Assembly (NCBI GenBank): GCA_946188395.1
Contig: CAMHUU010000010.1
Coordinates: 1 to 64,000, forward strand
Length of the DNA: 64,000 nucleotides
Source: an uncultured Prevotellaceae bacterium
Lineage (GTDB): Bacteria > Bacteroidota > Bacteroidia > Bacteroidales > Bacteroidaceae
Direction: 5' to 3'
A program made the translations under genes and the position numbers. Below the pieces are notes generated by a model. That model did no database searches, had not been told where the DNA came from, and was given only the letters and a program-made list of their open reading frames with translations. Shown piece after piece: positions 37,804 to 47,931 of the stretch (positions are counted from its first letter, which is position 1; every line of letters starts with the position of its first letter).

Positions 37804-38439
37804 ATGACACCACAAGAAGAAAGAAACCAACGTCTGGCTCAGACACTTATTCGTAACCTGCACCGCCGTCACATCGAGGCATTCTATTGTCCTACGGGCG
37901 CCGAGGCCGTGCAGAAAGTTTCAGAACTCATTCCCGACGGCAGCTCAGTGACCTGGGGAGGCACTATGACCGTTCGCGACCTCGCCATTCCCGATTTGTT
38001 GCGCAGTCGTGGAACCCTTGAAGTGCTCGATCGCGACATGGTCGAGACTCCTGACGAGAAGCAGGCGATGTATCTCCGCGCCTTCTCAACGGATGTTTAC
38101 CTCACCAGTGCCAATGCCATCTCCGAGGATGGTGTCATCGTGAATATCGACGGCAACGGCAACCGCGTGGCAGCCATCACCTGGGGACCTAAAAAGGTTA
38201 TTTTCGTCGTTGGACTTAACAAGGTGGCACAGACCGTCGAGGCTGCTTTGTCGCGAGCCCGTGGCACCGCATCGCCTGTCAATGCTGCCCGTTTCGACAT
38301 CAAGACCCCTTGCCAGCAGGACGGCGTCTGCCATAACTGCAACTCCCCCGAGTCCATCTGCAACTACGTTCACTTCCTTCGCAACTCTCCCCGTGGCCGC
38401 CACGTCGTTGTACTTGTCGGCGAATCATTAGGCTATTGA
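37804..38439 (+). CDS. LUD-domain (LutC/YkgG-like) lactate-utilisation-type protein
   Basis: 211 aa. Characteristic LUD segments: IPDGSSVTWGGTMTVRDL, YLTSANAISEDGVIVNIDGNGNRVAAITWGPKKVIFVVGLNKV and a late Cys cluster (TPCQQDGVCHNCNSPESICN). LUD proteins take part in L-lactate oxidation complexes (LutABC), but lutA/lutB are not adjacent here, so it is a lone relative of uncertain function. Confidence 0.88.
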   Translation: MTPQEERNQRLAQTLIRNLHRRHIEAFYCPTGAEAVQKVSELIPDGSSVTWGGTMTVRDLAIPDLLRSRGTLEVLDRDMVETPDEKQAMYLRAFSTDVYLTSANAISEDGVIVNIDGNGNRVAAITWGPKKVIFVVGLNKVAQTVEAALSRARGTASPVNAARFDIKTPCQQDGVCHNCNSPESICNYVHFLRNSPRGRHVVVLVGESLGY

Positions 38440-38469
38440 GCTCACCGAGAGACACGTTTTTATCCTCAC

Positions 38470-38500
38470 ACGGAGTCACAGAGTGCACAGAGTTGGGCGC
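38470..38500. repeat. CACGGAGTCACAGAGTGCACAGAG microrepeat
   Basis: Three CACAGAG/CACGGAG units in a 3' intergenic region; another microrepeat family. Confidence 0.6.
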
Positions 38501-38533
38501 AGAGGATATGTATTATAAAAGAGTTAGAAGCAA

Positions 38534-38563
38534 AAAGAATCCGGGCAGTTGCTCGGATTCTTT
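38534..38563 (+). terminator. Terminator-like hairpin between converging genes
   Basis: AAAGAATCCG (38534-38543) pairs perfectly with CGGATTCTTT (38554-38563) across a 10-nt loop. It has A-tract and T-tract edges, so it can act in both directions for the LutC-like gene and the fRMsr gene. Confidence 0.75.
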
Positions 38564-38599
38564 GTGAGTATAGGGGGTGAGTTCTATTTTGCGGGGTGC

Positions 38600-39061
38600 T
38601 CACACCGTGACAATGGGTGTGAGCAGCTTGCAGATTTGTTCAAGATACTGCTGGTCGATGGTGTCGAAGGTGGCCAGTTCTTTGCTGTCGATGTCGAGGA
38701 CGGCGACGACATCGCCAGCGGTTGAGAATACAGGGACGACTATCTCGGAGCGCGACAGGCTGCTGCAGGCAATATGCCCTGGGAACTGTTCGACATCGGG
38801 AACGATGATGGTTCGACGGTCCTTCCATGCCGTACCGCAGACACCCTTGCCGTATCCAATGTGCATACAGGCTACAGGTCCTTGGAATGGTCCTAAGACC
38901 AGCTCCCCGTTCATCACACGATAGAATCCCGTCCACCAGAAACCCATAGTCTCGTGGATGGCTGCACTCACGTTGGCCATGACTGCCACGAGGTCCGTCT
39001 CGCCTGCTATCAGAGCGCGAATCTGCTCTGTAAGTAATTCGTATTTCGCTGTCTTATCCAT
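38600..39061 (-). CDS. Free methionine-(R)-sulfoxide reductase, GAF domain
   Basis: 153 aa. GAF-fold enzyme reducing free Met-R-sulfoxide. Cys65, Cys75 and Cys99 (VACMHIGYGKGVCGTA, HIACSSLSRSEIVVP) have the same spacing (10 and 24) as the catalytic cysteines of E. coli fRMsr (84, 94, 118). Together with the MsrA fusion it extends methionine-sulfoxide repair in this window. Confidence 0.93.
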   Translation of the reverse strand: MDKTAKYELLTEQIRALIAGETDLVAVMANVSAAIHETMGFWWTGFYRVMNGELVLGPFQGPVACMHIGYGKGVCGTAWKDRRTIIVPDVEQFPGHIACSSLSRSEIVVPVFSTAGDVVAVLDIDSKELATFDTIDQQYLEQICKLLTPIVTV

Positions 39062-39100
39062 AGTTTTGCGTTGCTATATGTTGCGTTTTGTATTCGACTG

Positions 39101-39132
39101 CAAAAGTAATGGAAAAATTTAAATTCTCCAAA
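39101..39132 (-). promoter_or_regulatory. Promoter of the fRMsr gene
   Basis: Minus strand: TTTG (39129-39132), 20-bp spacer, TACTTTTG (39101-39108). Confidence 0.65.
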
Positions 39133-39137
39133 TTTAT

Positions 39138-39168
39138 TTTGCTTTTTGCTCGCTTTTCATTACCTTTG
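39138..39168 (+). promoter_or_regulatory. Promoter of the DNA ligase gene
   Basis: TTTG (39138-39141), 19-bp spacer, TACCTTTG (39161-39168). It faces away from the fRMsr promoter, so the two -33 regions are nearly adjacent. Confidence 0.7.
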
Positions 39169-39192
39169 TAGGCCGAAAAAAAGAAAACCAAT

Positions 39193-41208
39193 ATGGAAAA
39201 TAAGATACAGCGGATGGAGCAGCTCGTGAGGGAGCTGAACGAGGCCAGCCAGGCGTACTACAACGGGCGGGCGGAACAGATGACGGACTACGAGTGGGAC
39301 CAGCGGTTCGACGAACTGAAACGTCTGGAAGCAGAGACGGGCACTACCCTGCCCGACTCGCCGACGCAGCGCGTGTCGGAGGACTCGATAGCGGGAAAGA
39401 AGGAGGAACACGAATTTGCTGCGCTGTCGCTGGCGAAGACGAAGAAGACGGACGAGCTGGTGAAATGGGCCGAAGGACGACGCATCTGGATATCGTGGAA
39501 GCTGGACGGACTGACGCTGGTGGTGACCTACGACGAGGGACGGCTGACGAAGGTCGTCACGCGCGGCAACGGACACATCGGCACGAACATCACCCATCTG
39601 GTGAGCGCCATCAGCGGCATACCGAAAGAGATTGCCGCACAAGGGCATATCGTCATCCGGGGCGAGGCGGTGATCGCGTACGACGACTTCGAACGCTATG
39701 TGATGGAGAGCGGCGAGGACTATGCCAACCCCAGGAACCTGGCTTCGGGGTCGCTGTCGGTGAAGGACGCGCAGGACATCAAGGACCGCCACATCCGCTG
39801 GATTCCCTTTACGCTGGTAAGCACGGAAGAGCGCATCGACAGCTGGGGAGCACGCATGGACTGGCTCGACCGGCTGGGATTCAACACGGTGGAGCGACAA
39901 TTGGTCGAGCATCCCGACGAGGGTTCAGTGGAAGGCGTTATCAATGCCTTCACCGAGAAGGTGACAACGAAGCAGAACCCCTTCCCCGTGGATGGCCTCG
40001 TGGTGTGTTACGACGATACGGAATATGCCAGCACAGGGTCGGTCACAGGCCACCACGCGACACGAGCCGGACTGGCTTTCAAATGGCAGGACGAGGCGGC
40101 AGAAACCACGCTGAAAGAGGTGGAATGGTCGTGTGCGGCGAGCACGATATCGCCCATCGCCGTGTTCCAGCCCGTAGAGTTGGAGGGTACGACGGTGAAG
40201 CGCGCCTCGCTGTGTAACATCAGCGAATGCGAACGACTGGGCATCGGCGGAACGGGCACGCAGATCAGCGTCATCAAGGCCAACAAGATCATCCCCAAGG
40301 TCATCGCCGTCACCCAGCGTGTCGGCACGTTCACCGTGCCAACGGAATGCCCCGTATGCCACGCACCGACGCAGGTGGTGATTAGCGAGGCCAGCGGTAC
40401 GAAGACGCTGCGATGCAGCAATCCGGACTGTGCCGCCAAGCAACTGAAGAAGCTGGCGCGATTTGTGTCGAAGGAGGGCATGAACATCGACGGCATATCG
40501 GAACAGACACTCGCAAAATTCATCAATCTGGGGTGGATTAACGAGTATGCCGACATCTACGCGCTGAGAAACCACATCCTGGAACTGTCGCGCATGGAGG
40601 GCTTTGGCGAGAAATCGGCCTCGAACATCATGCGCTCGATAGACCGCAGTCGCGAGGTGGAGGCCCACAGGCTGCTCTTTGCGCTGAACATACCCCTGTG
40701 CGGACTGGACGTGTGCAAACGACTGCTGTCGGCCTACACGCTGGACGACCTGGTGGCAATGACACAACCCAAGCCCGCCGTCGAGGGCGACCTGTTTGCG
40801 GACGAACCTGTTGAAAGCGGTTTTGCCGCTTTCGAAAGCATTGCAGGCATAGGTCCCGAGAAGTCGGCGCAGTTTGTGATGTGGTTCCGTAACGCACAGA
40901 ACCTGGCTCGATTCCAGCGGCTGAAGCAGCAGCTGAACGTCAAAGCACTGGACCTGACGCCCACGGGCGACCGCTGCGAGGGACTGACCTTCGTCATCAC
41001 GGGCGACGTGCACCACTACAAGAACCGCAACGAGCTGAAAGCCTACATCGAGTCGCAGGGCGGCAAGGTGGCATCGGCCGTCAGCGGGTCGACGTCGTAC
41101 CTTATTAATAATAACGTGACATCGACCTCGGGCAAGAACAAGAAAGCACAGCAACTGGGCATTCCCATCCTGTCGGAAGATGACTTCATAGCGCAATTTT
41201 CTGAATAA
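39193..41208 (+). CDS. ligA: NAD-dependent DNA ligase, divergent type
   Basis: 671 aa with the LigA order: Ia region ([22 protein letters not shown]), adenylation Lys103 in [18 protein letters not shown] fold ([21 protein letters not shown]), Cys4 zinc finger (CPVCHAPTQ ... CSNPDC), helix-hairpin-helix ([12 protein letters not shown]) and C-terminal BRCT. Several usual blocks are altered: the HPMLSL segment is [14 protein letters not shown] is replaced by CAAST, and KGGEIIPK is KANKIIPK. The [25 protein letters not shown] form resembles a type I know from Clostridia. It may be a second ligase rather than the housekeeping copy, which is not in this window. Confidence 0.88.
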   Translation: MENKIQRMEQLVRELNEASQAYYNGRAEQMTDYEWDQRFDELKRLEAETGTTLPDSPTQRVSEDSIAGKKEEHEFAALSLAKTKKTDELVKWAEGRRIWISWKLDGLTLVVTYDEGRLTKVVTRGNGHIGTNITHLVSAISGIPKEIAAQGHIVIRGEAVIAYDDFERYVMESGEDYANPRNLASGSLSVKDAQDIKDRHIRWIPFTLVSTEERIDSWGARMDWLDRLGFNTVERQLVEHPDEGSVEGVINAFTEKVTTKQNPFPVDGLVVCYDDTEYASTGSVTGHHATRAGLAFKWQDEAAETTLKEVEWSCAASTISPIAVFQPVELEGTTVKRASLCNISECERLGIGGTGTQISVIKANKIIPKVIAVTQRVGTFTVPTECPVCHAPTQVVISEASGTKTLRCSNPDCAAKQLKKLARFVSKEGMNIDGISEQTLAKFINLGWINEYADIYALRNHILELSRMEGFGEKSASNIMRSIDRSREVEAHRLLFALNIPLCGLDVCKRLLSAYTLDDLVAMTQPKPAVEGDLFADEPVESGFAAFESIAGIGPEKSAQFVMWFRNAQNLARFQRLKQQLNVKALDLTPTGDRCEGLTFVITGDVHHYKNRNELKAYIESQGGKVASAVSGSTSYLINNNVTSTSGKNKKAQQLGIPILSEDDFIAQFSE

Positions 41209-41230
41209 GTAATAAAAAATGGCAGAAATG

Positions 41231-41262
41231 TTTGGCGAATCGGAAAAAATGCGTTACTTTTG
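41231..41262 (+). promoter_or_regulatory. Consensus promoter of rpoD
   Basis: TTTG (41231-41234), 20-bp spacer, TACTTTTG (41255-41262), then GCA; the start codon is 26 bp further. A perfect match to the pattern read by the sigma factor encoded by this same gene. Confidence 0.8.
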
Positions 41263-41288
41263 CATCCGGCTTTAAACTTGACTACTGC

Positions 41289-42152
41289 ATGAGGCAACTG
41301 AAAATCACTAAATCAATCACCAATCGTGAGAGTGAGGCACTGGAAAAGTACTTGTCGGAAATCGGCAAGGAAGAACTTGTGTCGGCTGAAGAAGAGGTAG
41401 AACTGGCGCAGCGCATCCGCAAAGGCGACAAAAAGGCTTTGGAGCGACTGACGAAGGCGAACCTGCGATTTGTGGTGAGCGTGGCCAAGCAGTATCAGAA
41501 CCAAGGTCTGTCGCTGCCCGACCTCATCAACGAGGGCAACGTAGGACTGATCAAGGCTGCCGAGAAGTATGACGAGACGCGCGGCTTCAAATTCATCTCG
41601 TATGCCGTATGGTGGATTCGCCAGAGCATCCTGCAGGCCATTGCCGAACAGAGCCGCATCGTACGTCTGCCGCTGAACCAGCTGGGGTCGATGAGCAAGA
41701 TCAACCGTATGCTGACAAAGTTTGAGCAGGAAAACGAGCGGCGCCCGTCGGCAGACGAAATCTCGGAGGCGATAGACATTCCCGAGGACAAGGTCGACGA
41801 AGCCATCAACGTGTCAGGACGACAGGTGTCGGTAGACGCCCCGTTCGTTGACGGAGAGGACAACTCGCTGCTGGACGTTCTCGTGAACAGCGATGCCCCG
41901 ATGGCCGACAGTCAGCTGGTGCTGGAGTCGCTGCAGTCGGAAATCAAGGATGCCCTGAAGATGCTGACGCTGCGCGAGCGGAACATCGTCACCGCCTTCT
42001 ACGGCATCGGACAACCCGAGATGACGCTGGAGGAAATAGGCACAAAATTCGGACTGACACGCGAACGCGTGCGACAAATCAAGGAAAAGGCCATCCGCCG
42101 TCTGCGCGCAAATACCAAGAACAAAATATTAAAAGCATATTTAGGAGAATGA
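41289..42152 (+). CDS. rpoD: Primary sigma factor of the Bacteroidetes type
   Basis: 287 aa, short because region 1.1 is absent. Region 1.2 ([30 protein letters not shown]) is followed by region 2 with [24 protein letters not shown], region 3 and region 4 ([44 protein letters not shown]). It recognises the TTTG/TANNTTTG promoters seen across the window. The ATG at 41289 gives the family N-terminus [14 protein letters not shown]. Overlaps the next gene by 4 nt. Confidence 0.97.
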   Translation: MRQLKITKSITNRESEALEKYLSEIGKEELVSAEEEVELAQRIRKGDKKALERLTKANLRFVVSVAKQYQNQGLSLPDLINEGNVGLIKAAEKYDETRGFKFISYAVWWIRQSILQAIAEQSRIVRLPLNQLGSMSKINRMLTKFEQENERRPSADEISEAIDIPEDKVDEAINVSGRQVSVDAPFVDGEDNSLLDVLVNSDAPMADSQLVLESLQSEIKDALKMLTLRERNIVTAFYGIGQPEMTLEEIGTKFGLTRERVRQIKEKAIRRLRANTKNKILKAYLGE

Positions 42153-42559
42153 AATCACTAAGGTTGATACTGCTGACGGCAGTGACCATGCTGACCATCG
42201 GAGCCAGCGCCAAGATAGAAAAGTCAGACCAGATGTACATGTACGGATTCTCGGCATCGTTTAAGGACTCCGTCATCTACGTCACAGACATCCAGAACGT
42301 TCGGGGTGCCTGGATAGATACGAAAACGAAATTCCTGGTAGAACGCGACGAGTACAGCCGCCAGCTGAAGGACTATCTGGCCGACAAGCTGCAACAGCCC
42401 GGAAGAGTGTGCATGGTGTTTTTCTATACCAAGAAGAGCAAGGCCGAGAAGCAGTTCCTGAAGCTGATGAAGAAATACCAGAAAGGCTACGAGGTGCGCC
42501 ACCTGAACGCGACGGAATTCAAGTTTGAAGCTATAGACATGTCATCCGGAGAGCAATGA
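42149..42559 (+). CDS. Small secreted hypothetical protein
   Basis: 136 aa with a signal peptide ([21 protein letters not shown]). Mature part has a regular mix of strands and a basic helical end ([25 protein letters not shown]). Not recognised; likely periplasmic. Overlaps rpoD by 4 nt (ATGA) and the HD gene by 4 nt, so all three are coupled. Confidence 0.75.
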   Translation: MKSLRLILLTAVTMLTIGASAKIEKSDQMYMYGFSASFKDSVIYVTDIQNVRGAWIDTKTKFLVERDEYSRQLKDYLADKLQQPGRVCMVFFYTKKSKAEKQFLKLMKKYQKGYEVRHLNATEFKFEAIDMSSGEQ

Positions 42560-43764
42560 CAGAACATAAAATCATTAACGACCCCGTATTCGGGTTCATC
42601 AAGATCAGACGTGGACTGCTGTACGACATCGTACAGCATCCATTGTTTCAGCGCCTGAACCGCATCAACCAGCTGGGACTGGCATCGGTGGTATACCCCG
42701 GGGCCCGCCACACGCGGTTCCAGCACTCGCTGGGAGCATTCTACCTGATGTCGGAAGCCGTGAAGTCGCTGCGCGAAAAGGGCGTCTACATCTTCGACTC
42801 GGAAGCGGAAGCCGTGCAGGCTGCCATCCTGATGCACGACATCGGGCACGGACCGTTCTCGCACGTGCTGGAGCACACGCTGATTCACGGCGTATCGCAC
42901 GAGGACATCTCGCTGCTCATGATGGAACGCATGAACCGCGACCTGCGAGGACAACTGTCGCTGGCCATCAGCATCTTCAAAGACGAATATCCGAACAAGA
43001 TTTTCCACCAGCTAATTTCGAGCCAACTGGATATGGACCGGCTGGACTACCTGCGCCGTGACTCGTTCTTTACGGGCGTAACGGAAGGCAACATCGGTTC
43101 GGCACGCATCATCAAGATGCTGAACGTGGCCGACGAACGGCTCGTAGTCGACGCCAAAGGCATCTACTCCATCGAGAACTACCTGACGACGAGGCGACTG
43201 ATGTATTGGCAGGTGTATCTGCACAAAACTGCCGTGGGCTATGAGAAAGTGTTGGTGAATGCACTGACGCGGGCACGCGACCTGATGAGAGCGGGCTACG
43301 ACATATTCGCATCGCCTGCCCTAGCCTATTTCCTGAAAAACGACGTCACATTCGACGACCACACCCTCGATGTGTATGCCGAACTGGACGACAGCGACAT
43401 TTGGTGTGCCATGAAGGCTTGGAAGCATGCTGATGACAAAATTCTTGCCACTTTGGCCACCGACATGACGGACCGCCACCTGTTTAAAGTCGAGGTGAGC
43501 GAAGAGGCTCCCTCGGAGGAGTATCTCAGCGAAATAGCCCGTGGCATCGCGGGAAAAATGAACATCCCCCTGGAGGATACACGCTACATGATGACGCTGA
43601 CGGAAATCGGAAAAGACATGTATAATCCGGAGGACGACAGCATCGGAATTCTTTACAAAGACGGCACAGTAAGGGACATTTCGGATGCTTCAGAAATCTT
43701 AAATGTTCAGCTACTTTCCAAAAAAATCCGTAAATATTACCTCTGTTATCAACGTTTTTCATAA
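42556..43764 (+). CDS. HD-domain phosphohydrolase (dGTPase-like)
   Basis: 402 aa. HD metal-binding residues in ARHTRFQHSLG and LMHDIGHGPFSH, then SSQLDMDRLDYLRRDSFFTG with the third and fourth ligands. This is the SAMHD1/dGTPase-related group (YdhJ-like) common upstream of lpxD in Bacteroidetes. Nucleotide triphosphohydrolase activity is likely but unproven. Confidence 0.9.
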   Translation: MTEHKIINDPVFGFIKIRRGLLYDIVQHPLFQRLNRINQLGLASVVYPGARHTRFQHSLGAFYLMSEAVKSLREKGVYIFDSEAEAVQAAILMHDIGHGPFSHVLEHTLIHGVSHEDISLLMMERMNRDLRGQLSLAISIFKDEYPNKIFHQLISSQLDMDRLDYLRRDSFFTGVTEGNIGSARIIKMLNVADERLVVDAKGIYSIENYLTTRRLMYWQVYLHKTAVGYEKVLVNALTRARDLMRAGYDIFASPALAYFLKNDVTFDDHTLDVYAELDDSDIWCAMKAWKHADDKILATLATDMTDRHLFKVEVSEEAPSEEYLSEIARGIAGKMNIPLEDTRYMMTLTEIGKDMYNPEDDSIGILYKDGTVRDISDASEILNVQLLSKKIRKYYLCYQRFS

Positions 43765-43772
43765 AAAATGCT

Positions 43773-43780
43773 TATCTTTG
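43773..43780 (+). promoter_or_regulatory. -7 box before lpxD
   Basis: TATCTTTG followed by GCA, 54 bp before the lpxD ATG. It lies downstream of the HD gene's stop, so lpxD onward can be transcribed separately. The leader contains the GTACAT repeat. Confidence 0.55.
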
Positions 43781-43795
43781 CAGCAATTATACGAA

Positions 43796-43830
43796 ATTGT
43801 ACATAGTACATCGCAAAAATAGTACATCAA
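43796..43830. repeat. GTACATAGTACATC microrepeat in the lpxD leader
   Basis: TTGTACATAGTACATCGCAA followed by another TAGTACATC. Same family at 46999-47050 and 57966-58005. Confidence 0.75.
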
Positions 43831-43833
43831 AAT

Positions 43834-44829
43834 ATGGAGTTTACAGCGCGACAAATAGCCGATTTTATCGGTGGCAGAGTAGAAGGAAACGAACAAGCTG
43901 CCGTCCACACATTTGCAAAGATTGAAGAAGGCCAGGAAGGAGCCATCACGTTCCTTTCGAACCCCAAATATACACAGTACATCTACGACACCAAAGCCAC
44001 CATCGTGCTGGTGAATGAAGACTTGCAGCTGGAGCATCCCGTCAGTTGTACGCTGATTCGCGTCAAGGACGCCTACGGTTGTGTGGCCAAGCTGATGCAA
44101 CTGTATGCCCAGTCGCTGCCCAAGAAGACGGGCGTCGACTCGTTGGCCTTTGTGTCGCCCACGGCCCAGATAGGCAAGGACGTCTACATCGGCCCCTTCA
44201 CCTTCATCGGCGAGGGCGTGAAGATTGGCGACGGCACACGCATATTCCCCAATGTCACCATCTACGACGGTTGTCAGATTGGCCAGAATGTCACCATCCA
44301 TGCCGGAGCGGTGATTGGCGCCGACGGTTTCGGATTCGCCCCCAACCAGGAGGGTTACGAAAAGATTCCCCAGCTGGGTGTGGTCATCATCGAGGACGAT
44401 GTCGAGATTGGTGCCAACACCTGTGTGGACCGCTCGACGATGGGGCAGACCATTATCCACAAGGGTGTGAAGCTGGACAACCTCATTCAGGTGGCTCACA
44501 ATTGCGAGATTGGCGAGAACACCGTCATGTCGGCACAGGTCGGCATGGCTGGCTCGACGAAGATCGGCGCCTGGTGTATGGTGGGCGGTCAGGCAGGATT
44601 CTCAGGACACATCCAGGTGGCCGACCGCACGATGGTAGGTGCGCAGTGTGGCGTCATCGGTAATACCAAGGGCGACGGCGAGACACTGATCGGTTCGCCC
44701 GCTGTGAATCCGAAGATGTATTTCAAAGCCCGTGCACTCGATGCCAAACTGCCCGACATGTACCGTCAGATAGCCCAGTTGCAGCGAGAGTTGGAAGCCA
44801 TCAAACAGAAAATGGACATTGAATTCTGA
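43834..44829 (+). CDS. lpxD: UDP-3-O-acylglucosamine N-acyltransferase LpxD
   Basis: 331 aa. Third step of lipid A synthesis: transfers a hydroxyacyl chain from ACP to the amino group. The N-terminal uridine-binding domain ([18 protein letters not shown]) is followed by hexapeptide repeats ([19 protein letters not shown]), with the catalytic His in [14 protein letters not shown] and a C-terminal helix. First of the lipid A run. Confidence 0.97.
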   Translation: MEFTARQIADFIGGRVEGNEQAAVHTFAKIEEGQEGAITFLSNPKYTQYIYDTKATIVLVNEDLQLEHPVSCTLIRVKDAYGCVAKLMQLYAQSLPKKTGVDSLAFVSPTAQIGKDVYIGPFTFIGEGVKIGDGTRIFPNVTIYDGCQIGQNVTIHAGAVIGADGFGFAPNQEGYEKIPQLGVVIIEDDVEIGANTCVDRSTMGQTIIHKGVKLDNLIQVAHNCEIGENTVMSAQVGMAGSTKIGAWCMVGGQAGFSGHIQVADRTMVGAQCGVIGNTKGDGETLIGSPAVNPKMYFKARALDAKLPDMYRQIAQLQRELEAIKQKMDIEF

Positions 44830-44840
44830 AAACAATCAAT

Positions 44841-46223
44841 ATGAAGCAAAAAACTCTGAAAGGCAGCTTTTCACTATTCGGAAAAGGCTTGCATACAGGA
44901 TTAAACCTGACTGTCACGTTTAACCCTGCTCCCGAGAATCACGGATACAAGATTCAGCGCATCGACATGGAGGGTGAACCCACCATCGACGCCATTGCCG
45001 AAAACGTCATCGACACACAGCGCGGCACCGTGCTGGGCAAGGGCGACATGCGCGTGTCAACTGTAGAACACGGACTTGCCGCACTCTATGCGCTGGGCAT
45101 CGATAACTGTCTGATACAGGTCAACGGTCCGGAATTCCCCATCCTTGACGGCTCGGCCATCAAGTATGTGGAGAAAATCAATGAAGTAGGCATCGAGGAA
45201 CAGAATGCCCCCAAGGACTTTTACATCATCCGCAAGAAGATTGAGGTAAAGGACGAGAATACAGGTTCCTGCATCACCCTGCTGCCCGATGACGATTTCT
45301 CGATTACAGCGATGTGCTCCTTCGAGTCGAAATTCATCAACTCGCAGTTTGCCACACTCGACAAGATTAACAATTTTGCTAAAGAGATTGCCGCTGCCCG
45401 CACTTTCGTGTTCGTGCGCGACATCGAACCTCTGTTGCAGGCTAACCTCATCAAGGGCGGCGATATGGACAACGCCATCGTCATCTACGAGCGCCAGACC
45501 ACCCAGGAGCGTCTGGACATGCTGGCCGACATGCTGGGCGTAGAGCACCGTGACGCTAACGAGTTGGGTTACATCCAGCACAAGCCGCTGGTGTGGGAGA
45601 ACGAGTGTACACGTCATAAGCTGCTCGACGTCATTGGCGATATGGCTCTCATCGGCAAACCCATCAAGGGCCGCATCATCGCCACCCGTCCCGGACATAC
45701 CATCAACAACAAGTTTGCCCGTCAGATGCGCAAGGAAATTCGCAAGCACGAGGTGCAGGCGCCCATCTACGACCCCAACGAGGAGCCGGTCATGGACGTG
45801 AACAAGATTCGTGAGTTGCTGCCCCACCGCTATCCCATGCAGCTGGTCGACAAGGTCATCTCGCTGGGTGCCAACACCATCGTGGGCATCAAGAACGTCA
45901 CAGGCAACGAGCCGTTCTTCCAGGGACACTTCCCCGAGGAACCCGTCATGCCTGGCGTTTTACAGATCGAAGCTATGGCCCAGTGTGGCGGTCTGTTGGT
46001 GCTGAATACCCTCGAAGAGCCGGAGCGCTGGAGCACCTATTTCATGAAGATTGACGACGTGAAGTTCCGTCAGAAGGTGGTTCCCGGCGACACGTTGCTC
46101 TTTAAGGTCGACCTGCTGGCTCCCGTGCGTCACGGCATCTCGTCGATGAAGGGTTACATCTTCGTGGGCGACCACGTCGTGGCCGAAGCAACCTTCACTG
46201 CACAAATCGTCAAAAACAAGTAA
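44841..46223 (+). CDS. lpxC/fabZ: Bifunctional LpxC deacetylase / FabZ dehydratase
   Basis: 460 aa fusion typical of Bacteroidetes. Residues 1-300 are LpxC, the zinc deacetylase that commits UDP-acyl-GlcNAc to lipid A (TVEHGLAALYALGIDNCLIQVNGPEFPILDGSA; HKLLDVIGDMALIG). Residues about 315-460 are FabZ, 3-hydroxyacyl-ACP dehydratase (LLPHRYPMQLVDKVI, GHFPEEPVMPGVLQIEAMAQ). The fusion balances lipid A and fatty acid synthesis. Confidence 0.97.
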   Translation: MKQKTLKGSFSLFGKGLHTGLNLTVTFNPAPENHGYKIQRIDMEGEPTIDAIAENVIDTQRGTVLGKGDMRVSTVEHGLAALYALGIDNCLIQVNGPEFPILDGSAIKYVEKINEVGIEEQNAPKDFYIIRKKIEVKDENTGSCITLLPDDDFSITAMCSFESKFINSQFATLDKINNFAKEIAAARTFVFVRDIEPLLQANLIKGGDMDNAIVIYERQTTQERLDMLADMLGVEHRDANELGYIQHKPLVWENECTRHKLLDVIGDMALIGKPIKGRIIATRPGHTINNKFARQMRKEIRKHEVQAPIYDPNEEPVMDVNKIRELLPHRYPMQLVDKVISLGANTIVGIKNVTGNEPFFQGHFPEEPVMPGVLQIEAMAQCGGLLVLNTLEEPERWSTYFMKIDDVKFRQKVVPGDTLLFKVDLLAPVRHGISSMKGYIFVGDHVVAEATFTAQIVKNK

Positions 46224-46226
46224 TTT

Positions 46227-47000
46227 ATGGCAAATCAAATACATCCATTAGCCGTTGTCGATCCTGAGGCAAAGCTGGGAGACGGCAATATCATCGGTCC
46301 GTTCTGCGTAATTGACAAGAATGTCGTCATTGGCGACAACAACAAGTTGCTGAATAACGTCACGCTCCACTTCGGAACGCGTCTGGGTAACAATAACGAG
46401 ATCTTTCCTGGTGCCAGCATCTCGACAAAGCCACAGGACCTGAAGTTCCAAGGCGAAGAGACAACCTGTGAGATTGGCGACAACAACTCCATTCGCGAAA
46501 ATGTTACCATCAGTCGAGGTACTGCATCGAAGGGCAAGACCGTCGTAGGTAACGGCAATCTGCTGATGGAGAATATGCACATCGGACACGACTGCGTGAT
46601 AGGCAACGGTTGTATCATCGGTAACTCGACAAAATTTGCCGGAGAGGTTATCGTCGACGACTGCGCCATCATCTCTGCCACCTGCCTGTTCCACCAGTTC
46701 CTCCACGTAGGCGGATACATCATGTTCCAAGGTGGTACACGCACCAGTCAGGATATTCCGCCCTACGTCATTGCAGGCAAAGAGCCTGTGCGATATGCAG
46801 GTGTTAATCTCATCGGACTGCGCCGCAGGGGATTCCCCAACGAGACTATCGAGGCCATTCACGATGCCTATCGCATTATCTATGCGCAAGGCGTGCTGAA
46901 GGACGGCGTTGCCGAAGCTCGTGCCAAGTACCCAGACTCGAAAGAGGTGGAGTATATCTGTTCGTTTATTGAAAACTCTAAACGCGGCGTTATCCGCTAA
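46227..47000 (+). CDS. lpxA: UDP-N-acetylglucosamine O-acyltransferase LpxA
   Basis: 257 aa left-handed beta-helix enzyme for the first lipid A step. Starts HPLAVVDPEAKLGDGNIIGPF; the catalytic-His coil is ENMHIGHDCVIGN; the C-terminal helical part begins PVRYAGVNLIGLRRRGF. Follows lpxC/fabZ by 3 nt. Confidence 0.97.
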   Translation: MANQIHPLAVVDPEAKLGDGNIIGPFCVIDKNVVIGDNNKLLNNVTLHFGTRLGNNNEIFPGASISTKPQDLKFQGEETTCEIGDNNSIRENVTISRGTASKGKTVVGNGNLLMENMHIGHDCVIGNGCIIGNSTKFAGEVIVDDCAIISATCLFHQFLHVGGYIMFQGGTRTSQDIPPYVIAGKEPVRYAGVNLIGLRRRGFPNETIEAIHDAYRIIYAQGVLKDGVAEARAKYPDSKEVEYICSFIENSKRGVIR

Positions 47001-47050
47001 ATAGTACGTCGAATAGTACATTGTACATTGCAAAATGGTACATAGTACAT
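46999..47050. repeat. GTACATTGTACAT microrepeat spanning the miaA start codon
   Basis: TAGTACATTGTACATTGCAA and TGGTACATAGTACATTAATC run from the lpxA stop through the first codons of miaA, so the miaA ATG (47035) and residues Val-His-Ser are repeat-derived. Confidence 0.75.
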
Positions 47051-47931
47051 TAATCGTAATCACGGGGCCTACAGCAGTAGGTAAAACGGCACTGACCATC
47101 GAACTGGCTCGCTACTACAACACGCCCGTCATCAATGCCGACTCGCGACAGATTTACCGCGAGCTAAAAATCGGAACTGCTGCACCCTCCGAAGAACAAC
47201 TCAAGCAAGCCCGACACTATTTCGTGGGCACCAAGAGCATCCACGACTACTATAATGCTTCGATGTACGAACAGGAAGTGATGTCGCTCTTGTCGGAATC
47301 TACCACACAAATCAATTTGCTCGCTGGTGGCAGCATGATGTATATTGACGCCGTATGCAACGGTATTGACGACATCCCCACCGTTCGCGACGACATCCGC
47401 GAAGAAATGAAGCGACGCTATCAGGAGGAAGGACTGGAGGCCCTTTGTGCTGATTTGCAACGACTAGACCCAGAACATTATGCCATCGTCGACAGGCAGA
47501 ATTACCGGCGCGTTATCCACGCACTAGAGATTTGCTATCAGACTGGCAAGACTTACACCTCGTTCCGAACGCAAGCCAAGAAGGAGCGTCCGTTCCGCAT
47601 TGTGAAGATTGGACTCAACTGTGAGCGCGACATCTTATATAATAAGATTAACGCGCGCGTAGACGAGATGATGGAAAATGGTTTGTTGCAGGAAGCAGAA
47701 AGACTTTATAAATTCCGTCAACTAAATGCGCTTAACACGGTGGGATATAAGGAGTTATTCGACTACATGGACGGACGCTGGCCGCTTGAGGAAGCTGTCG
47801 AACGCATCAAAGGTAACACCCGGCGCTATGCCCGCAAGCAACTGACGTGGTTCAAGCGCGACGAACAGATTCAGTGGTTCCGCCCCGATCAGAAAGATGA
47901 AATATTGAAATATATTACCCAATATGAATAA
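47035..47931 (+). CDS. miaA: tRNA dimethylallyltransferase MiaA
   Basis: 298 aa. Adds a prenyl group to A37 of tRNAs. Walker A GPTAVGKT near residue 11, then [29 protein letters not shown] and the C-terminal [15 protein letters not shown]. The start lies in a GTACAT repeat; an alternative internal start would remove part of the P-loop strand, so 47035 is kept. Its last codons overlap the PBP gene by 8 nt. Confidence 0.95.
   Translation: MVHSTLIVITGPTAVGKTALTIELARYYNTPVINADSRQIYRELKIGTAAPSEEQLKQARHYFVGTKSIHDYYNASMYEQEVMSLLSESTTQINLLAGGSMMYIDAVCNGIDDIPTVRDDIREEMKRRYQEEGLEALCADLQRLDPEHYAIVDRQNYRRVIHALEICYQTGKTYTSFRTQAKKERPFRIVKIGLNCERDILYNKINARVDEMMENGLLQEAERLYKFRQLNALNTVGYKELFDYMDGRWPLEEAVERIKGNTRRYARKQLTWFKRDEQIQWFRPDQKDEILKYITQYE

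Noticed and set aside
39925..41196. Long minus-strand open frame opposite the DNA ligase
   Set aside because: Antisense shadow; no domain, signal or promoter in that direction.
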